64,000 bases of DNA from Bradyrhizobium sp. CER78 (lineage in GTDB: Bacteria; Pseudomonadota; Alphaproteobacteria; Rhizobiales; Xanthobacteraceae). Below the pieces are notes generated by a model. It searched no databases and was not told the DNA's origin. It saw nothing but the letters and a program-made list of their open reading frames with translations. The position numbers were made by a program, and so were the translations under genes. The first letter of the stretch is position 1. Every line of letters starts with the position of its first letter. Location: NCBI RefSeq assembly GCF_029846235.1, contig NZ_JARVWP010000002.1:1-64000 (forward strand), given 5' to 3'. Shown here piece by piece: positions 1 through 8,290 of the stretch.

Positions 1-66
1 CGCATTCGGTGATGAACGAGATGGCGGCCCCAGCGTCGTGCGGCAGGCGAGATTTGGGGCAATGGG

Positions 67-84
67 TCCTGGCCTTCGCCAGGA
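67..84. repeat. Short hairpin repeat
   Basis: Perfect 7-bp arms TCCTGGC/GCCAGGA enclose the loop CTTC. Elements of this shape are scattered between genes in Bradyrhizobium-type genomes; that link is from general knowledge, not from a second copy in this window. Confidence 0.4.
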
Positions 85-128
85 CGACGGTGAGGACGGA
101 TCTCGACTCAAGACGTAAAACACGGGGC

Positions 129-230
129 GTCATCACCCGCGAAAGCTGGTGATCCAGTATTCCAGAGGCAGCAGTGCTTGAGCCGAGAGGCCGCGGCGTA
201 CTGGATCGCCCGGTCGAGCCGGGCGATGAC
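129..230. repeat. Compound palindromic intergenic repeat
   Basis: About 100 bp built of nested inverted repeats: outer gtcatcaccc / gggcgatgac, an inner ccagta / tactgg pair, and a strong hairpin ATCGCCCGG-tcgag-CCGGGCGAT at 206-228. It lies in non-coding DNA next to the dodecin gene and looks like a dispersed REP/BIME-like unit. Confidence 0.5.
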
Positions 231-310
231 AGGTGAGGATGGGATGGGTCTCGCTGCGCTCTACATGCTGCAGGCTGGAGAATAGGCAGCAGCAAGTTGC
301 GGGAGGCCGC

Positions 311-532
311 TTACTCCAGCGTGAAGCCGACGCGCAGCGTCACCTGGTAGTGCCGGACCTTGCCGTCTTCGATATGGCCGCGCGTCTGCACCACCTCGAA
401 CCATTTCATTTCCCGGATCGTCTTCGACGCGCGGCTGACGGCGTTCTCGATCGCCGCCTCGATGCTCTTGTCCGATGATCCGACCAGTTCGAGGATCTTG
501 TAGACGTGGTCCTTGTCGTGAGTGGCAGGCAT
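311..532 (-). CDS. Dodecin family flavin-binding protein
   Basis: A 73-residue protein whose whole length matches dodecin. It has the N-terminal [12 protein letters not shown] strand, the helix [16 protein letters not shown], and the C-terminal strands with [15 protein letters not shown] and [10 protein letters not shown]. Dodecins form hollow 12-mers that store or buffer flavins (or CoA) in the cytoplasm; the conserved Trp of WFEV and Gln of HYQV are the usual flavin-stacking and contact residues. An AGGAGG-type ribosome site lies a few bases before the ATG. It is monocistronic, with two 11-bp direct repeats upstream at 557-588. The family call is secure; the ligand is inferred. Confidence 0.93.
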   Translation of the reverse strand: MPATHDKDHVYKILELVGSSDKSIEAAIENAVSRASKTIREMKWFEVVQTRGHIEDGKVRHYQVTLRVGFTLE

Positions 533-556
533 GTCGACCTCCTCTGTGGATGCGCG

Positions 557-588
557 ATCCGGACAGTTTGCAGTCCAATCCGGACAGT
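557..588. promoter_or_regulatory. Pair of direct repeats upstream of dodecin
   Basis: The 11-mer ATCCGGACAGT occurs at 557-567 and again at 578-588, exactly 21 bp apart, about two helical turns, so a protein could bind both on one DNA face. It lies 25 bp upstream of the dodecin start and 180 bp before the divergent HdeD-like gene. No regulator is identified. Confidence 0.35.
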
Positions 589-767
589 CTGTCGTCTGCT
601 ACCGGCTGCCGTCGAAACAATGCTGCGCGGCAGCACGCCGGACGAATTGAATCAACGTGTCGCGGCGCCTTTGGTGCCACCATGCATTTCGTGCCACCTT
701 GCGCCTGCCCTTGTCCGCGCGCTCACCTATGGTAGCATGAAATGGTTCAGCATTCGGGAGCGATACG

Positions 768-1349
768 ATGTCCACAGCGTCCAGCTCACCCGCCACACCT
801 CCTCACAGCCTCGGATCCGGGCTTGCCAACCTTCGCGCGAAGTGGGGCTGGATCGTCGCCCTTGGCGTGATCTACCTGATCGCCGGCGTGCTCGCCTTCG
901 GCAGCGTGTTGTTCGCCACCGTCGTCAGCGTGCTGTTCGTCGGCGCCATGATGATCGTCGCGGGCGCCGCCGAGATCGTGAACGCCTTCCAGTTCAAGAC
1001 GTGGGGCAAGTTCCTGTTCTGGCTGCTGCTCGGCGCGCTTTATGTCATTGCGGGATTCATCACCTTCGAGAATCCGCTGCTCGCGGCGGCGACGCTGACG
1101 CTGTTCCTCGGCATCGCGCTGGTAGCCTCCGGCATCGTGCGGATCTTCCTCGCGTTCGGCATGAACTCGGCGGCGCCGTGGGGCATGGTCGCGATCTCCG
1201 GGCTGATCACGCTCGTGCTCGGCGCCATGATCCTGGCGCACTGGCCAGTGTCGAGCCTCTACGTGCTCGGCATCTTCCTCAGCGTCGACCTGATCTGCGC
1301 CGGCGTCAGCTGGATCAGCATGGGCATGGCGTTGAAGCAGCGCACCTGA
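768..1349 (+). CDS. HdeD family membrane protein (DUF308)
   Basis: 193 residues with six hydrophobic segments in three repeated pairs, the arrangement of HdeD/DUF308 proteins. Segments include residues ~27-50 (WIVALGVIYLIAGVLAFGSV), ~55-70, ~82-100, ~105-125, ~136-155 and ~165-185. HdeD in enterics is linked to acid resistance at high cell density, but the biochemical function is unknown. A GGAG ribosome site 8 bases before the ATG supports this start. It stands alone and is transcribed away from dodecin. The family is confident; an acid-stress role here is only by analogy. Confidence 0.88.
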   Translation: MSTASSSPATPPHSLGSGLANLRAKWGWIVALGVIYLIAGVLAFGSVLFATVVSVLFVGAMMIVAGAAEIVNAFQFKTWGKFLFWLLLGALYVIAGFITFENPLLAAATLTLFLGIALVASGIVRIFLAFGMNSAAPWGMVAISGLITLVLGAMILAHWPVSSLYVLGIFLSVDLICAGVSWISMGMALKQRT

Positions 1350-1541
1350 ACGCGCAAAGCGCAGGCAAGGCCGCCTGCGAAAACTGAGCCTCCAGCGGAA
1401 GGCGCGCCCCTTCGCGCCTTCACGTTGTCGTGTCCGCATCGCAAAATCGCGGCTTCCCGCTCGAACCCACTTCCATCAGGCCCCGTCCAATTTTGTGAGC
1501 GGGCCATTCCGGTTTCGCCGAACCGAAGGATGGAATTTCCT

Positions 1542-1880
1542 ATGTCGATGCGATCAAGATTATCAGCAGCAACGTTGTTCACCGTTGCGACCACCACCGC
1601 GTTCGCTGCAGCCGCCGTGCTGGCCACCACCGTCGCCACGACGGCGCTGACGACCACCGCAGCCCATGCATTTCAGCCGCGTGTCGTTCCACCCTGCAGT
1701 TTCTTCCTCTTCACGGAGGGATGCGGGCAGTCTGGTCCACAAGCCGATCCAGGTCGCGCGCGCAACCGCGACATCTCGCCGGCCTACATGAAACAGTCCG
1801 ATCCGCGCTACAATCAGAGCCTGCTGAGCGCAGGCGGAGGTGGTGGCGGAGGAGGCGGTGGTGGTGGCGGCGGCCGCTAG
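1542..1880 (+). CDS. Secreted protein with poly-glycine C-terminus, unrecognised
   Basis: Unrecognised small protein of 112 residues from the ATG at 1542, chosen because AAGGA lies at a good distance upstream; an in-frame ATG at 1530 has almost no spacing. The N-terminus is a long Ala/Thr-rich signal-like segment ending near AHAFQ, so export is likely. The mature part has two cysteines (PPCSFF and EGCGQS) that could form a disulfide, and it ends in about a dozen consecutive glycines and an arginine. The polyglycine is encoded by a GGC/GGT/GGA run prone to length change. It has no neighbour in the same transcript. Confidence 0.6.
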   Translation: MSMRSRLSAATLFTVATTTAFAAAAVLATTVATTALTTTAAHAFQPRVVPPCSFFLFTEGCGQSGPQADPGRARNRDISPAYMKQSDPRYNQSLLSAGGGGGGGGGGGGGGR

Positions 1881-1883
1881 CAT

Positions 1884-1943
1884 AACCCGCCGAAAACCTC
1901 GCACGCGGAGAGATGGCGGGTTACGCGTGCGCTAACCCGCCCT
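1884..1943. repeat. Dispersed repeat family A, copy 1
   Basis: Palindromic element with AACCCGCC at one end and GGCGGGTTACGC ... GCTAACCCGCCC. The same core (gcgggtta-cg / taacccgcc) recurs at 4348-4467, 5457-5541 and 56567-56647, always at gene ends. It sits immediately after the stop codon of the glycine-rich protein gene and may act as a transcript-end structure. Confidence 0.7.
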
Positions 1944-1963
1944 GCTCTGCTCCTCGCAACTCC

Positions 1964-2350
1964 TCAGGGCTGCGCGAGGTGCCAGGCGCCGTTGAGGAAG
2001 CCGTCGCCGGTGATGTCACCGGTCTTCTGGTCCTTGGCGAAGGTATAGAGCGGCTTGCCTTTGTAGGCCCACTGCTTCGAGCCGTCGTCGCGCGAGATAA
2101 TGGTGTAGCCGCCCTCGGCCTTGTCGCTGGCTTCCGCCTTCAGCACCGGCCAATTGGTCGCACAGGGGCCGTTGCAGGCCGACTTGCCGTCCGTGTCCTT
2201 GTCGAAGGTGTAGAGCGTCATGCCCTTGGTATCGGTCAGGACGGAACCCTTCGCGGTGGTTCCGGTCTTGGTCGGCGGCGCGGCAAAGGCGGCAGACGCG
2301 AGGGCGAACGAAGCGGCGGTGGCGAGCGTGAGTGCGAGCGTTGTCTTCAT
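1964..2350 (-). CDS. Secreted COG4315-type repeat protein
   Basis: 128 residues beginning with a signal peptide (MKTTLALTLATAASFALASAAFA). The mature part carries two copies of the Yx(F/W/Y)xxD repeat typical of COG4315 'predicted lipoprotein' proteins: LYTFDKDTDGKSACNGPCA and LYTFAKDQKTGD. Two cysteines lie in the SACNGPCATNWP motif, which is conserved in this family and probably forms a disulfide. The start at 2350 is chosen because an AAGGGAGA ribosome site lies just before it and the signal peptide begins there; in-frame upstream sequence is not protein-like. Function in this family is unknown; it is periplasmic or surface-located by inference. Confidence 0.87.
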   Translation of the reverse strand: MKTTLALTLATAASFALASAAFAAPPTKTGTTAKGSVLTDTKGMTLYTFDKDTDGKSACNGPCATNWPVLKAEASDKAEGGYTIISRDDGSKQWAYKGKPLYTFAKDQKTGDITGDGFLNGAWHLAQP

Positions 2351-2495
2351 GATGTCTCCCTTTCGAATGCAAATGGCTTGCATGCGTAAGGACGCGCGAA
2401 GGCCTGCACTATTCCGCCGGCGGTGCGGAAACAATTTCCGGCCGAGCGATTGACGTGAGGGGAATAAAGCCGAGAGCGCGTGCTGATACCGGCTG

Positions 2496-3236
2496 CTATC
2501 GCCTGATCTCCTCGGCCGCGCGCACCAGCGGGCGGTCGGAGAGCTGGATCGGGCCGGAGAACGGCGTGCTCATTTCGAGGATCAAATAGATCGCGGCCGC
2601 GACCAGCGCCGCCGCGGCGACATAGGTCGAGATCACGACCGCGTTGCGCGGCGCTCGAAAGCCCAGCGTCGCGAACATCAGCGTCAGCCATCCGACCAGA
2701 ATGCAGATCAGCGGTGACGGGAACGAACCGTCGGACTGCTCGACAAAGGTCCAGCGCTGCTGCACCGCCTGGCGATAGACCGACCGGGCGTCGTTCCACA
2801 GCGCGATCTTCTGCTCGTCGTTGAACTTCAGCTCGCGAAGACTGTTGCCGACCTCGTCGAGCAGATGTTCGGACATCTCGTTCGCGCGTGAGATCGGGGT
2901 ATCCTTGAGCGCCTGCTCGACATAGGCGAGCAACCGCCGGCGCGGCTCGTCGGCGCTGGGGCCGAGCGGTCGCAAGCTGCGGTCGAGCAGGATGAGGTCG
3001 GTGGCGAACACGTGCAAATTGCGGTCGACCGCCACATAGGTGTTGGCCGAGTTGTTCATCATCAGGCCGAGCAGCAGCGACGGCATGGTGAAGAACAGCG
3101 TCGCGACCAGGCGCACCGAAATATTGGTCTCGTCGCTGCGGTGATGGTCCTGGAGCCGGCCATGGATCGCCATGGTCCCAAGCGCGGCGCCGCCGAGCAG
3201 CATGAAGATCAGGATGGCGACGACGACTGCAACCAC
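2496..3236 (-). CDS. DUF4239 (bestrophin-like) membrane protein
   Basis: 246 residues with an N-terminal transmembrane helix (MVAVVVAILIFMLLGGAALG), a central soluble helical part, and two closely spaced hydrophobic helices near the C-terminus (LICILVGWLTLMFATLGF and YVAAAALVAAAIYLILEMS). The layout and the ending with FSGPIQLSDRPL match the DUF4239 family, which is annotated as bestrophin-like; ion transport has not been shown for most members. The gene is single, on the opposite strand to the next gene. No signal of recent transfer is seen. Confidence 0.75.
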   Translation of the reverse strand: MVAVVVAILIFMLLGGAALGTMAIHGRLQDHHRSDETNISVRLVATLFFTMPSLLLGLMMNNSANTYVAVDRNLHVFATDLILLDRSLRPLGPSADEPRRRLLAYVEQALKDTPISRANEMSEHLLDEVGNSLRELKFNDEQKIALWNDARSVYRQAVQQRWTFVEQSDGSFPSPLICILVGWLTLMFATLGFRAPRNAVVISTYVAAAALVAAAIYLILEMSTPFSGPIQLSDRPLVRAAEEIRR

Positions 3237-3393
3237 GGCTTGCGGAGACCTGCGAGAGAATCAGGTGCGCAGGATAGCAAGGGGCGCGGTGCGGCGCATG
3301 TCCGGTTGACTAGCCTTCCCCACGCGCTATCCAGTCCGGTGCGGCTTTGGCGCGCTCCGGGAGGCGCGCAAGGGCGCTTGAGGAGAGAACCAC

Positions 3394-4338
3394 GTGCATA
3401 TTGTCGACGACAGCGAGGTCAACCGCGTCCTGAGCTTTCCGATCCTGATCGAGGCGATCGAGGCGGCGCACCGGCGGCCGAAGATCGCGGTGCATGACGG
3501 CTATCTCGGCGACGACAAGGGCCAGCAGCTGGTGACCCGCAGCGCGGTCGATGCCGGCCGCTTCATGATGACCAAGCTCTACACCAGCTTCCCGGGCAAC
3601 CTCGCGCACGGCAAGCTGCCGGCCGTGCAGGCGGTCTGCGTGCTGTTCGACGGCAATGACGGCCGGCCGCTCGCGGTGATGGACGCCGCAGAGATCACCC
3701 ATTGGAAGACCGCCGCGGATTCCGCGCTCGGCGCCAAGCACCTCGCACGGCCGGATGCCGAGACGCTGCTGGTGGTCGGCGCCGGCGAGATGGCGCGCTG
3801 GCTGGTGCGCGGCCACCGCACGGTGCGGCCGTCGTTGAAGCGGGTCCAGGTCTGGAACCGGACCGTCGAGCGCGCGCAAGAGCTCGCCACGCTGCTGGAG
3901 GCCGACGGCATCGCCGCCGCGGCGGTCACCGATCTCGATGCCGCGACCGGCGAGGCCGACATCATCACCACCTGCACCCGCTCGCGCGAGCCGCTGGTCA
4001 AGGGCGCCAATTTGAAGCCCGGCACCCATCTCGATCTGGTCGGCGGCTTCACCCCCGACACCCGCGAGTCCGACGATGAGGCGGCGCGGCGCGCGCGCAT
4101 CTTCGTCGACCGCCGCGAATCCGCCTTCGACGGCGTCGGCGACATCCTGCAGCCGATCGCCAGCGGCGCGATCAAGGACAGCGACGTGCTCGGCGATCAC
4201 TACGACCTCGCCGGCGGCATGGTGAAGGGCCGCTTGTCGGATAGCGACATCACCTTCTTCAAGAACGCCGGCGGCGGCCATCTCGATCTGATGACCTGCG
4301 AGACGGTGTTCGCGCAACTGGGGACGGAATTGCGGTAA
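3394..4338 (+). CDS. Ornithine cyclodeaminase / mu-crystallin family protein
   Basis: 314 residues, the full length of the OCD/mu-crystallin family. The N-terminal half carries the substrate domain with MMTKLYTSFPGN (conserved Lys). The Rossmann half has VVGAGEMARWLVRGH for NAD(P) binding and ends with a Gly-rich segment, FKNAGGGHLDL, typical of the family. Members deaminate ornithine to proline or reduce ketimines and imino acids (alanine dehydrogenase-type, delta1-pyrroline-2-carboxylate reductase), so the exact substrate cannot be read. The start is GTG at 3394, with GGAGAG 8 bases upstream. It ends just before repeat copy 2. Confidence 0.88.
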   Translation: MHIVDDSEVNRVLSFPILIEAIEAAHRRPKIAVHDGYLGDDKGQQLVTRSAVDAGRFMMTKLYTSFPGNLAHGKLPAVQAVCVLFDGNDGRPLAVMDAAEITHWKTAADSALGAKHLARPDAETLLVVGAGEMARWLVRGHRTVRPSLKRVQVWNRTVERAQELATLLEADGIAAAAVTDLDAATGEADIITTCTRSREPLVKGANLKPGTHLDLVGGFTPDTRESDDEAARRARIFVDRRESAFDGVGDILQPIASGAIKDSDVLGDHYDLAGGMVKGRLSDSDITFFKNAGGGHLDLMTCETVFAQLGTELR

Positions 4339-4347
4339 CGACGAGAA

Positions 4348-4467
4348 CGTAGGGCGGGTTAGCGAAGCGTAACCCGCCACCACTCGATCCACGGAAAGAC
4401 GGCGGATTACGCCTTCCGCCTTCGCTCCTTGAGCTACGGCGGACGCGGTCGCCTAATCCGCCCTACG
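4348..4467. repeat. Dispersed repeat family A, copy 2
   Basis: Starts CGTAGGGCGGGTTAGCG and ends GCCTAATCCGCCCTACG, so the outer arms are inverted. It is longer than the other copies because of about 35 extra bases in the middle. It lies between two convergent genes (the OCD-family gene and coaA) and could fold as a bidirectional transcript-end hairpin. Confidence 0.75.
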
Positions 4468-4475
4468 TCTTCACT

Positions 4476-5408
4476 CTACGTCTCCCGCAGCCAGACCTCA
4501 CCGATCGAATGATCGGGGCGCTTGCGCAGCACGACGTCGGCGCGCGTCCGCGTCGGTAGGATGTTCTCCCTGAGATTGGCGCGGTGGTGCTCGCGCCACA
4601 GCCGCTCAGCGACCTCGCGCGCGTCGCCGGGCGGCAGGTCCCGGTAATGGTGGAAATAGGAGGCGGGATTCCGGAACGCGGTCGGCTGCAGCCTGAGGAA
4701 GCGCTCGACATACCAGGACTGGATGTCGGCCTCGTCGGCATCGAGGTAGATCGAGAAGTCGAAGAAATCCGAGACCACCACCGGCGCCGTGCCGCGCGCC
4801 AGCAGCATATTGAGACCCTCGAACACCAGGATATCCGGCTCCTGGATGACCTGGCGTTCCGACGGCACGATATCGCCGATCAGATGCGAGTACACCGGCA
4901 GCTCGAGCTCGCGTTCACCTGCCTTTGCGGCGGCGAGAAACCGCAGCATCCGCGGCAGGTCGTAGCTCTCCGGAAAGCCCTTGCGCCGCATCAGGCCACG
5001 TTCTTCCAGAACGCCGTTGGCGTGCAGGAAGCCGTCGGTCGTCACCAGCGCGACCCGCGGCTGGTGCGCCCAGCCGGCCAAGAGCGCACACAGCACACGC
5101 GCAAAGGTGCTCTTGCCGACGCCGACGCTTCCGGCCAACGCCACGATGTAGGGCGAACGGCGCGCCGGCCGGCCGAGAAATTCCGCCTTGACCTGCATCA
5201 GATTGCGCGCCGCCGAGAAATGCAGGTTCAACAGCCGCGTCAGCGGCAGGTAAACGTCGCTGACCTCGGCTGACGTAATCGGCCCGTTGAGGCCGCGAAG
5301 CGCGACGAGATCGGCATCCGACAGCGTCAGCGACGTGCTGGCGCGCAGCGCCGCCCAATCGCTCCGGCTGAAGATCATGTAGGCGGACAGCTCGTCGGGG
5401 TGGGTCAT
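4476..5408 (-). CDS. coaA: Type I pantothenate kinase
   Basis: 310 residues, close to the usual 316. It phosphorylates pantothenate with ATP, the first and usually regulated step of coenzyme A synthesis. The N-terminal RSDWAAL motif, the P-loop GSVGVGKST at residues 93-101, LVTTDGFLHAN, and the later GFPESYD and VFEGLNML segments are characteristic of bacterial CoaA. The start at 5408 gives MTHPDELSAY, matching family N-termini; the frame stays open further upstream but runs into repeat DNA. It is bracketed by repeat copies 2 and 3 and is apparently monocistronic. Confidence 0.95.
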   Translation of the reverse strand: MTHPDELSAYMIFSRSDWAALRASTSLTLSDADLVALRGLNGPITSAEVSDVYLPLTRLLNLHFSAARNLMQVKAEFLGRPARRSPYIVALAGSVGVGKSTFARVLCALLAGWAHQPRVALVTTDGFLHANGVLEERGLMRRKGFPESYDLPRMLRFLAAAKAGERELELPVYSHLIGDIVPSERQVIQEPDILVFEGLNMLLARGTAPVVVSDFFDFSIYLDADEADIQSWYVERFLRLQPTAFRNPASYFHHYRDLPPGDAREVAERLWREHHRANLRENILPTRTRADVVLRKRPDHSIGEVWLRET

Positions 5409-5456
5409 TCTTCGATCTTGCCGAGGCAAAGACTGCCACGTCAATGGCCCACAACC

Positions 5457-5541
5457 ATAGGGCGGGTTAGCGAAGCGTAACCCGCCGCAGCTCGATGCGA
5501 GGAAGCAATGGCGGGTTACGCTAGCGCTAACCCGCCCTACG
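5457..5541. repeat. Dispersed repeat family A, copy 3
   Basis: TAGGGCGGGTTAGCGAAGCG at the left and CGCTAACCCGCCCTA at the right form inverted outer arms, with an internal AACCCGCC / GGCGGGTT pair. It lies between the 3' end of the molybdenum hydroxylase large-subunit gene and the 5' end of coaA. Confidence 0.75.
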
Positions 5542-5545
5542 CCCC

Positions 5546-7807
5546 CTACTCGGCGGCCTGCTGCGTCGGCGGCGCATCCAACACCGCCGACACCTTCGGC
5601 GGCGACATCGGCAGGCTGTAGAAGCGCTTGCCGAGCGCGTTGTGCACGGCATTGGCGACCGCGGCCATGACCGGGACCAGCGGCACTTCGCCGACGCCCT
5701 TGACGCCCTGTGGGTGCTTCGGGTTCGGCACCTCGACCAGCGCGCAGTCGAGCATCGGCAGGTCGGAACAAACAGGCATGCGATAATCGAGGAAGCCCGG
5801 ATTATCGACCTTGCCGTCCTTGTTGTAGATGTACTCCTCGTTCAGCGCCCAGCCGATGCCCTGCGCGACGCCGCCCTGCAGCTGGCCCTCGACATAGCTC
5901 GGATGCACGGCGCGGCCGACATCCTGCACGGCGGTGTAGCGGATCACACGCACGATACCGAGATCGACATCGACCTCGACGTCGCAGATATGGGTGCCGA
6001 AGCCGCCCTCGGCGCCTTGCGTGTTGAGCTGCACGCTGGCGCCGATCGGGCCGCCCTGCGAGGGCGCCTTCTCGGCAAGGTCCGCGAGCGTCAATGGCTC
6101 GAACTGGCCGGCATTCGGGCTGACCGGATGCGCGGCGCCGTTCTCCCACTTCACGGCTTCAGGATCGATCTCCCAGAGCTTCGCCGCGCGCTCGCGCAAG
6201 GTCGCGATCACCTTGTCGGCGGCCTGCGTCACCACCATCGAGGAGGCGAACAGCACGCGGCTGCCGCCGGTGAGGTTGGAGAAGCCGACCGTCTGCGTGT
6301 CGCCGATGATGACGGAGACGCGCTTGTAGTCGATGCCGAGCAGCTCGGCGCAGATGTTGGCGATGCCGGCGCGCGAGCCGCCGATGTCGGGATGCCCCGT
6401 CGTGACAACGACGTTGCCGTCCTCGGTGATGTTCACTTGAGCGGACGATTCACCGCCGGCATTGAACCAGAAGCCGCTAGCCACACCCCTGCCCTGCAGC
6501 TTGCCGAGCGGCGCGGCATAATGCGGATGGTTCTTCGCAGCCTCCAGCGTCTCGATATAGCCGATGCGCGGAAACACCGGGCCATGCGCAGCCTTGGTGC
6601 CTTCCTTCGCCGCGTTCTTCAACCGCAGCGCCAACGGATCCATCTTCAGCGCTTCGGCGAGTTCGTCGAGCACGCATTCCACTGCGTAAGCGCCGATCGG
6701 CGCGCCGGGCGCGCGATAGGCCGCGACCTTGGAGCGGTTGGAGCAGACGTCGAAGCCTTCCGACAGCACATGCGGAATGTCGTAGGGCGCAAAGCTGCAC
6801 CCGACCGCACCGCGGATCGGCGAGCCGGGGAAGGCGCCGGCCTGCAGATAAAAGCTGCCATGGGCGGCGACGATGGTGCCGTCCTTCTTCGCGCCGATCT
6901 TCACCGTGCTCTTCGAGCCCGAGGTCGGGCCGGTGGCGCGCATCACCTCCTCGCGCGTCATCACCATCTTCACCGGACGGCCGGATTTCTTGGCGAGCAA
7001 GGTCGCGAGCGGTTCGAGGTAGACGATGGTCTTGCCGCCGAAACCGCCGCCGATCTCGGCGGGGATGGCGCGGATGTCGCTCTGCGGGATGCCCGTCAGC
7101 ATCGACGTCATCGCGCGCACCATGAACTGGCCCTGGCTCGACGACCAGATCGTGGTCTTGCCGTCGGCCGCGACCGAGATCAGGCAGGCATGCGGCTCGA
7201 TATAGCCCTGATGCACCGGGCGCGTGGTGAAGGAGCGCTCGATCACGATTTCGGCGTCCTTGAATCCCTGCGCGATGTCACCCTTCTTGGATTCGATGCG
7301 GCCCATGATGTTCGAGGGCTTGCCGTCGAATTTGTTGAACTCGTGCAGGATCGGTGCGTCGGGCTTGAGCGCATCGTCGATCTCGATCGCCCAGGGCAGC
7401 ACCTCGTAGTCGACCTCGATCAGCTTGCAGGCTTCCGCTGCGATCGCCTCCGTGGTCGCGGCGACGGCGGCGACGGGGTGGCCAGGGAACAGCGCCTTGT
7501 CGCGCGCCATCACGTTGCGGCACATCCAGCGCATGTCCTGGATGCCGAGCATCACGGCGCCCTTCTCGATCGTGAAGTCGACGATGTCGCGCGAGGTGAC
7601 CACCGCTTTCACGCCGGGCAGCGCCTCGGCCTTCGCGGTGTTGATCGACTTGATGCGGGCGTGCGGATGCGGGCTGCGCAGCACCTTGCCCCAGATCATG
7701 CCGGGCATCGTGGTGTCGGCGGCGAACGCCGCGCGCCCGGTCACCTTGTCGACGCCATCGGGCCGGATGGTGCGCTGGCCGATCCATTTGTTGTTGACGA
7801 CGTTCAT
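5546..7807 (-). CDS. Molybdenum hydroxylase large subunit (xanthine DH / CoxL family)
   Basis: 753 residues, the molybdopterin-cytosine-dinucleotide-binding catalytic subunit of a three-part aldehyde/purine/CO-dehydrogenase-type enzyme. Visible family marks are the N-terminal VDKVTGRAAFAAD, the Mo-cofactor segment EIGGGFGGK, and the near-C-terminal VKGVGEVPL, whose Glu is the catalytic base. The loop over the Mo site reads AYRAPGAP, not the AYxCSFR of true form I CO dehydrogenase, so CO oxidation is unlikely. It is the third gene of an M-S-L operon; its start overlaps the stop of the small-subunit gene by 4 bases (ATGA). The substrate is unknown, probably an N-heterocycle or aldehyde. Confidence 0.9.
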   Translation of the reverse strand: MNVVNNKWIGQRTIRPDGVDKVTGRAAFAADTTMPGMIWGKVLRSPHPHARIKSINTAKAEALPGVKAVVTSRDIVDFTIEKGAVMLGIQDMRWMCRNVMARDKALFPGHPVAAVAATTEAIAAEACKLIEVDYEVLPWAIEIDDALKPDAPILHEFNKFDGKPSNIMGRIESKKGDIAQGFKDAEIVIERSFTTRPVHQGYIEPHACLISVAADGKTTIWSSSQGQFMVRAMTSMLTGIPQSDIRAIPAEIGGGFGGKTIVYLEPLATLLAKKSGRPVKMVMTREEVMRATGPTSGSKSTVKIGAKKDGTIVAAHGSFYLQAGAFPGSPIRGAVGCSFAPYDIPHVLSEGFDVCSNRSKVAAYRAPGAPIGAYAVECVLDELAEALKMDPLALRLKNAAKEGTKAAHGPVFPRIGYIETLEAAKNHPHYAAPLGKLQGRGVASGFWFNAGGESSAQVNITEDGNVVVTTGHPDIGGSRAGIANICAELLGIDYKRVSVIIGDTQTVGFSNLTGGSRVLFASSMVVTQAADKVIATLRERAAKLWEIDPEAVKWENGAAHPVSPNAGQFEPLTLADLAEKAPSQGGPIGASVQLNTQGAEGGFGTHICDVEVDVDLGIVRVIRYTAVQDVGRAVHPSYVEGQLQGGVAQGIGWALNEEYIYNKDGKVDNPGFLDYRMPVCSDLPMLDCALVEVPNPKHPQGVKGVGEVPLVPVMAAVANAVHNALGKRFYSLPMSPPKVSAVLDAPPTQQAAE

Positions 7808-8286
7808 CGTGCAGTCTCCCGCATTTCAGCGGCGGTCTCCATCACCGCCCGGACGATCTTGTCGTAGCCGGTGCACCGGCAGAGATTGCCGGCGAGCCAG
7901 AAGCGAACTTCCTCTTCGGTCGGATTGGAATTTTTCGCGAGCAGCGCCTCGGAGGCGACCAGCATGCCCGAGGTGCAGATGCCGCACTGGAGCGCGGCAT
8001 GCTCGAGGAACTTCTGCTGCAACGGATGCAGCTTCTCGCCCTTGGCCATGCCCTCGATGGTCCTGATTTCGTGGCCCTCGGCCTCAGCCGCGAGCATCAG
8101 GCAGGAGCAGACCAGGCGGCCGTCGAGCGTGATCGAACAGGCGCCGCAATCGCCGGACGAACAGCCTTCCTTGGAGCCGGTCAGCCCCAATTGCCCGCGC
8201 AGCGCGTCGAGCATGGTCTCATACGGCTCGCACAGGAATTCGACCGGCTCGCCGTTGACCGAAGTGGTGACGTGGAGTTTCGGCAT
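7804..8286 (-). CDS. Molybdenum hydroxylase [2Fe-2S] small subunit
   Basis: 160 residues with two iron-sulfur domains. The N-terminal plant-ferredoxin-like cluster site is GCSSGDCGAC followed by CSC about a dozen residues later. The second, all-helical domain has CGIC...GNLCRCTGY, the standard CGxC and CRC ligands. It passes electrons from the Mo centre to the FAD subunit. It lies between the FAD subunit gene (4-base gap) and the large subunit gene (4-base overlap), so the three are translationally coupled. Ending and length are normal for CoxS/XdhC-like subunits. Confidence 0.93.
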   Translation of the reverse strand: MPKLHVTTSVNGEPVEFLCEPYETMLDALRGQLGLTGSKEGCSSGDCGACSITLDGRLVCSCLMLAAEAEGHEIRTIEGMAKGEKLHPLQQKFLEHAALQCGICTSGMLVASEALLAKNSNPTEEEVRFWLAGNLCRCTGYDKIVRAVMETAAEMRETAR

Positions 8287-8290
8287 GATG

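Larger units (their letters stand above)
1..310. other. Intergenic region with repeats, no gene seen
   Basis: No convincing coding frame is visible here. The stretch holds two short palindromic elements listed separately (67-84 and 129-230). The first 50 bases could be the tail of something lying outside the window, but nothing recognisable is present. Confidence 0.5.

Noticed and set aside
786..1439. 217-codon minus-strand frame across the HdeD-like gene
   Set aside because: Composition is Arg/His/Asp-rich antisense noise; the plus-strand gene has clear membrane repeats and a ribosome site.
5642..7867. A 741-codon open frame on the plus strand across the molybdenum hydroxylase large-subunit gene
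   Set aside because: It is the antisense of a clear enzyme gene; its protein is rich in His, Arg, Asp and Ala with no recognisable motif, as expected from high-GC shadow frames.
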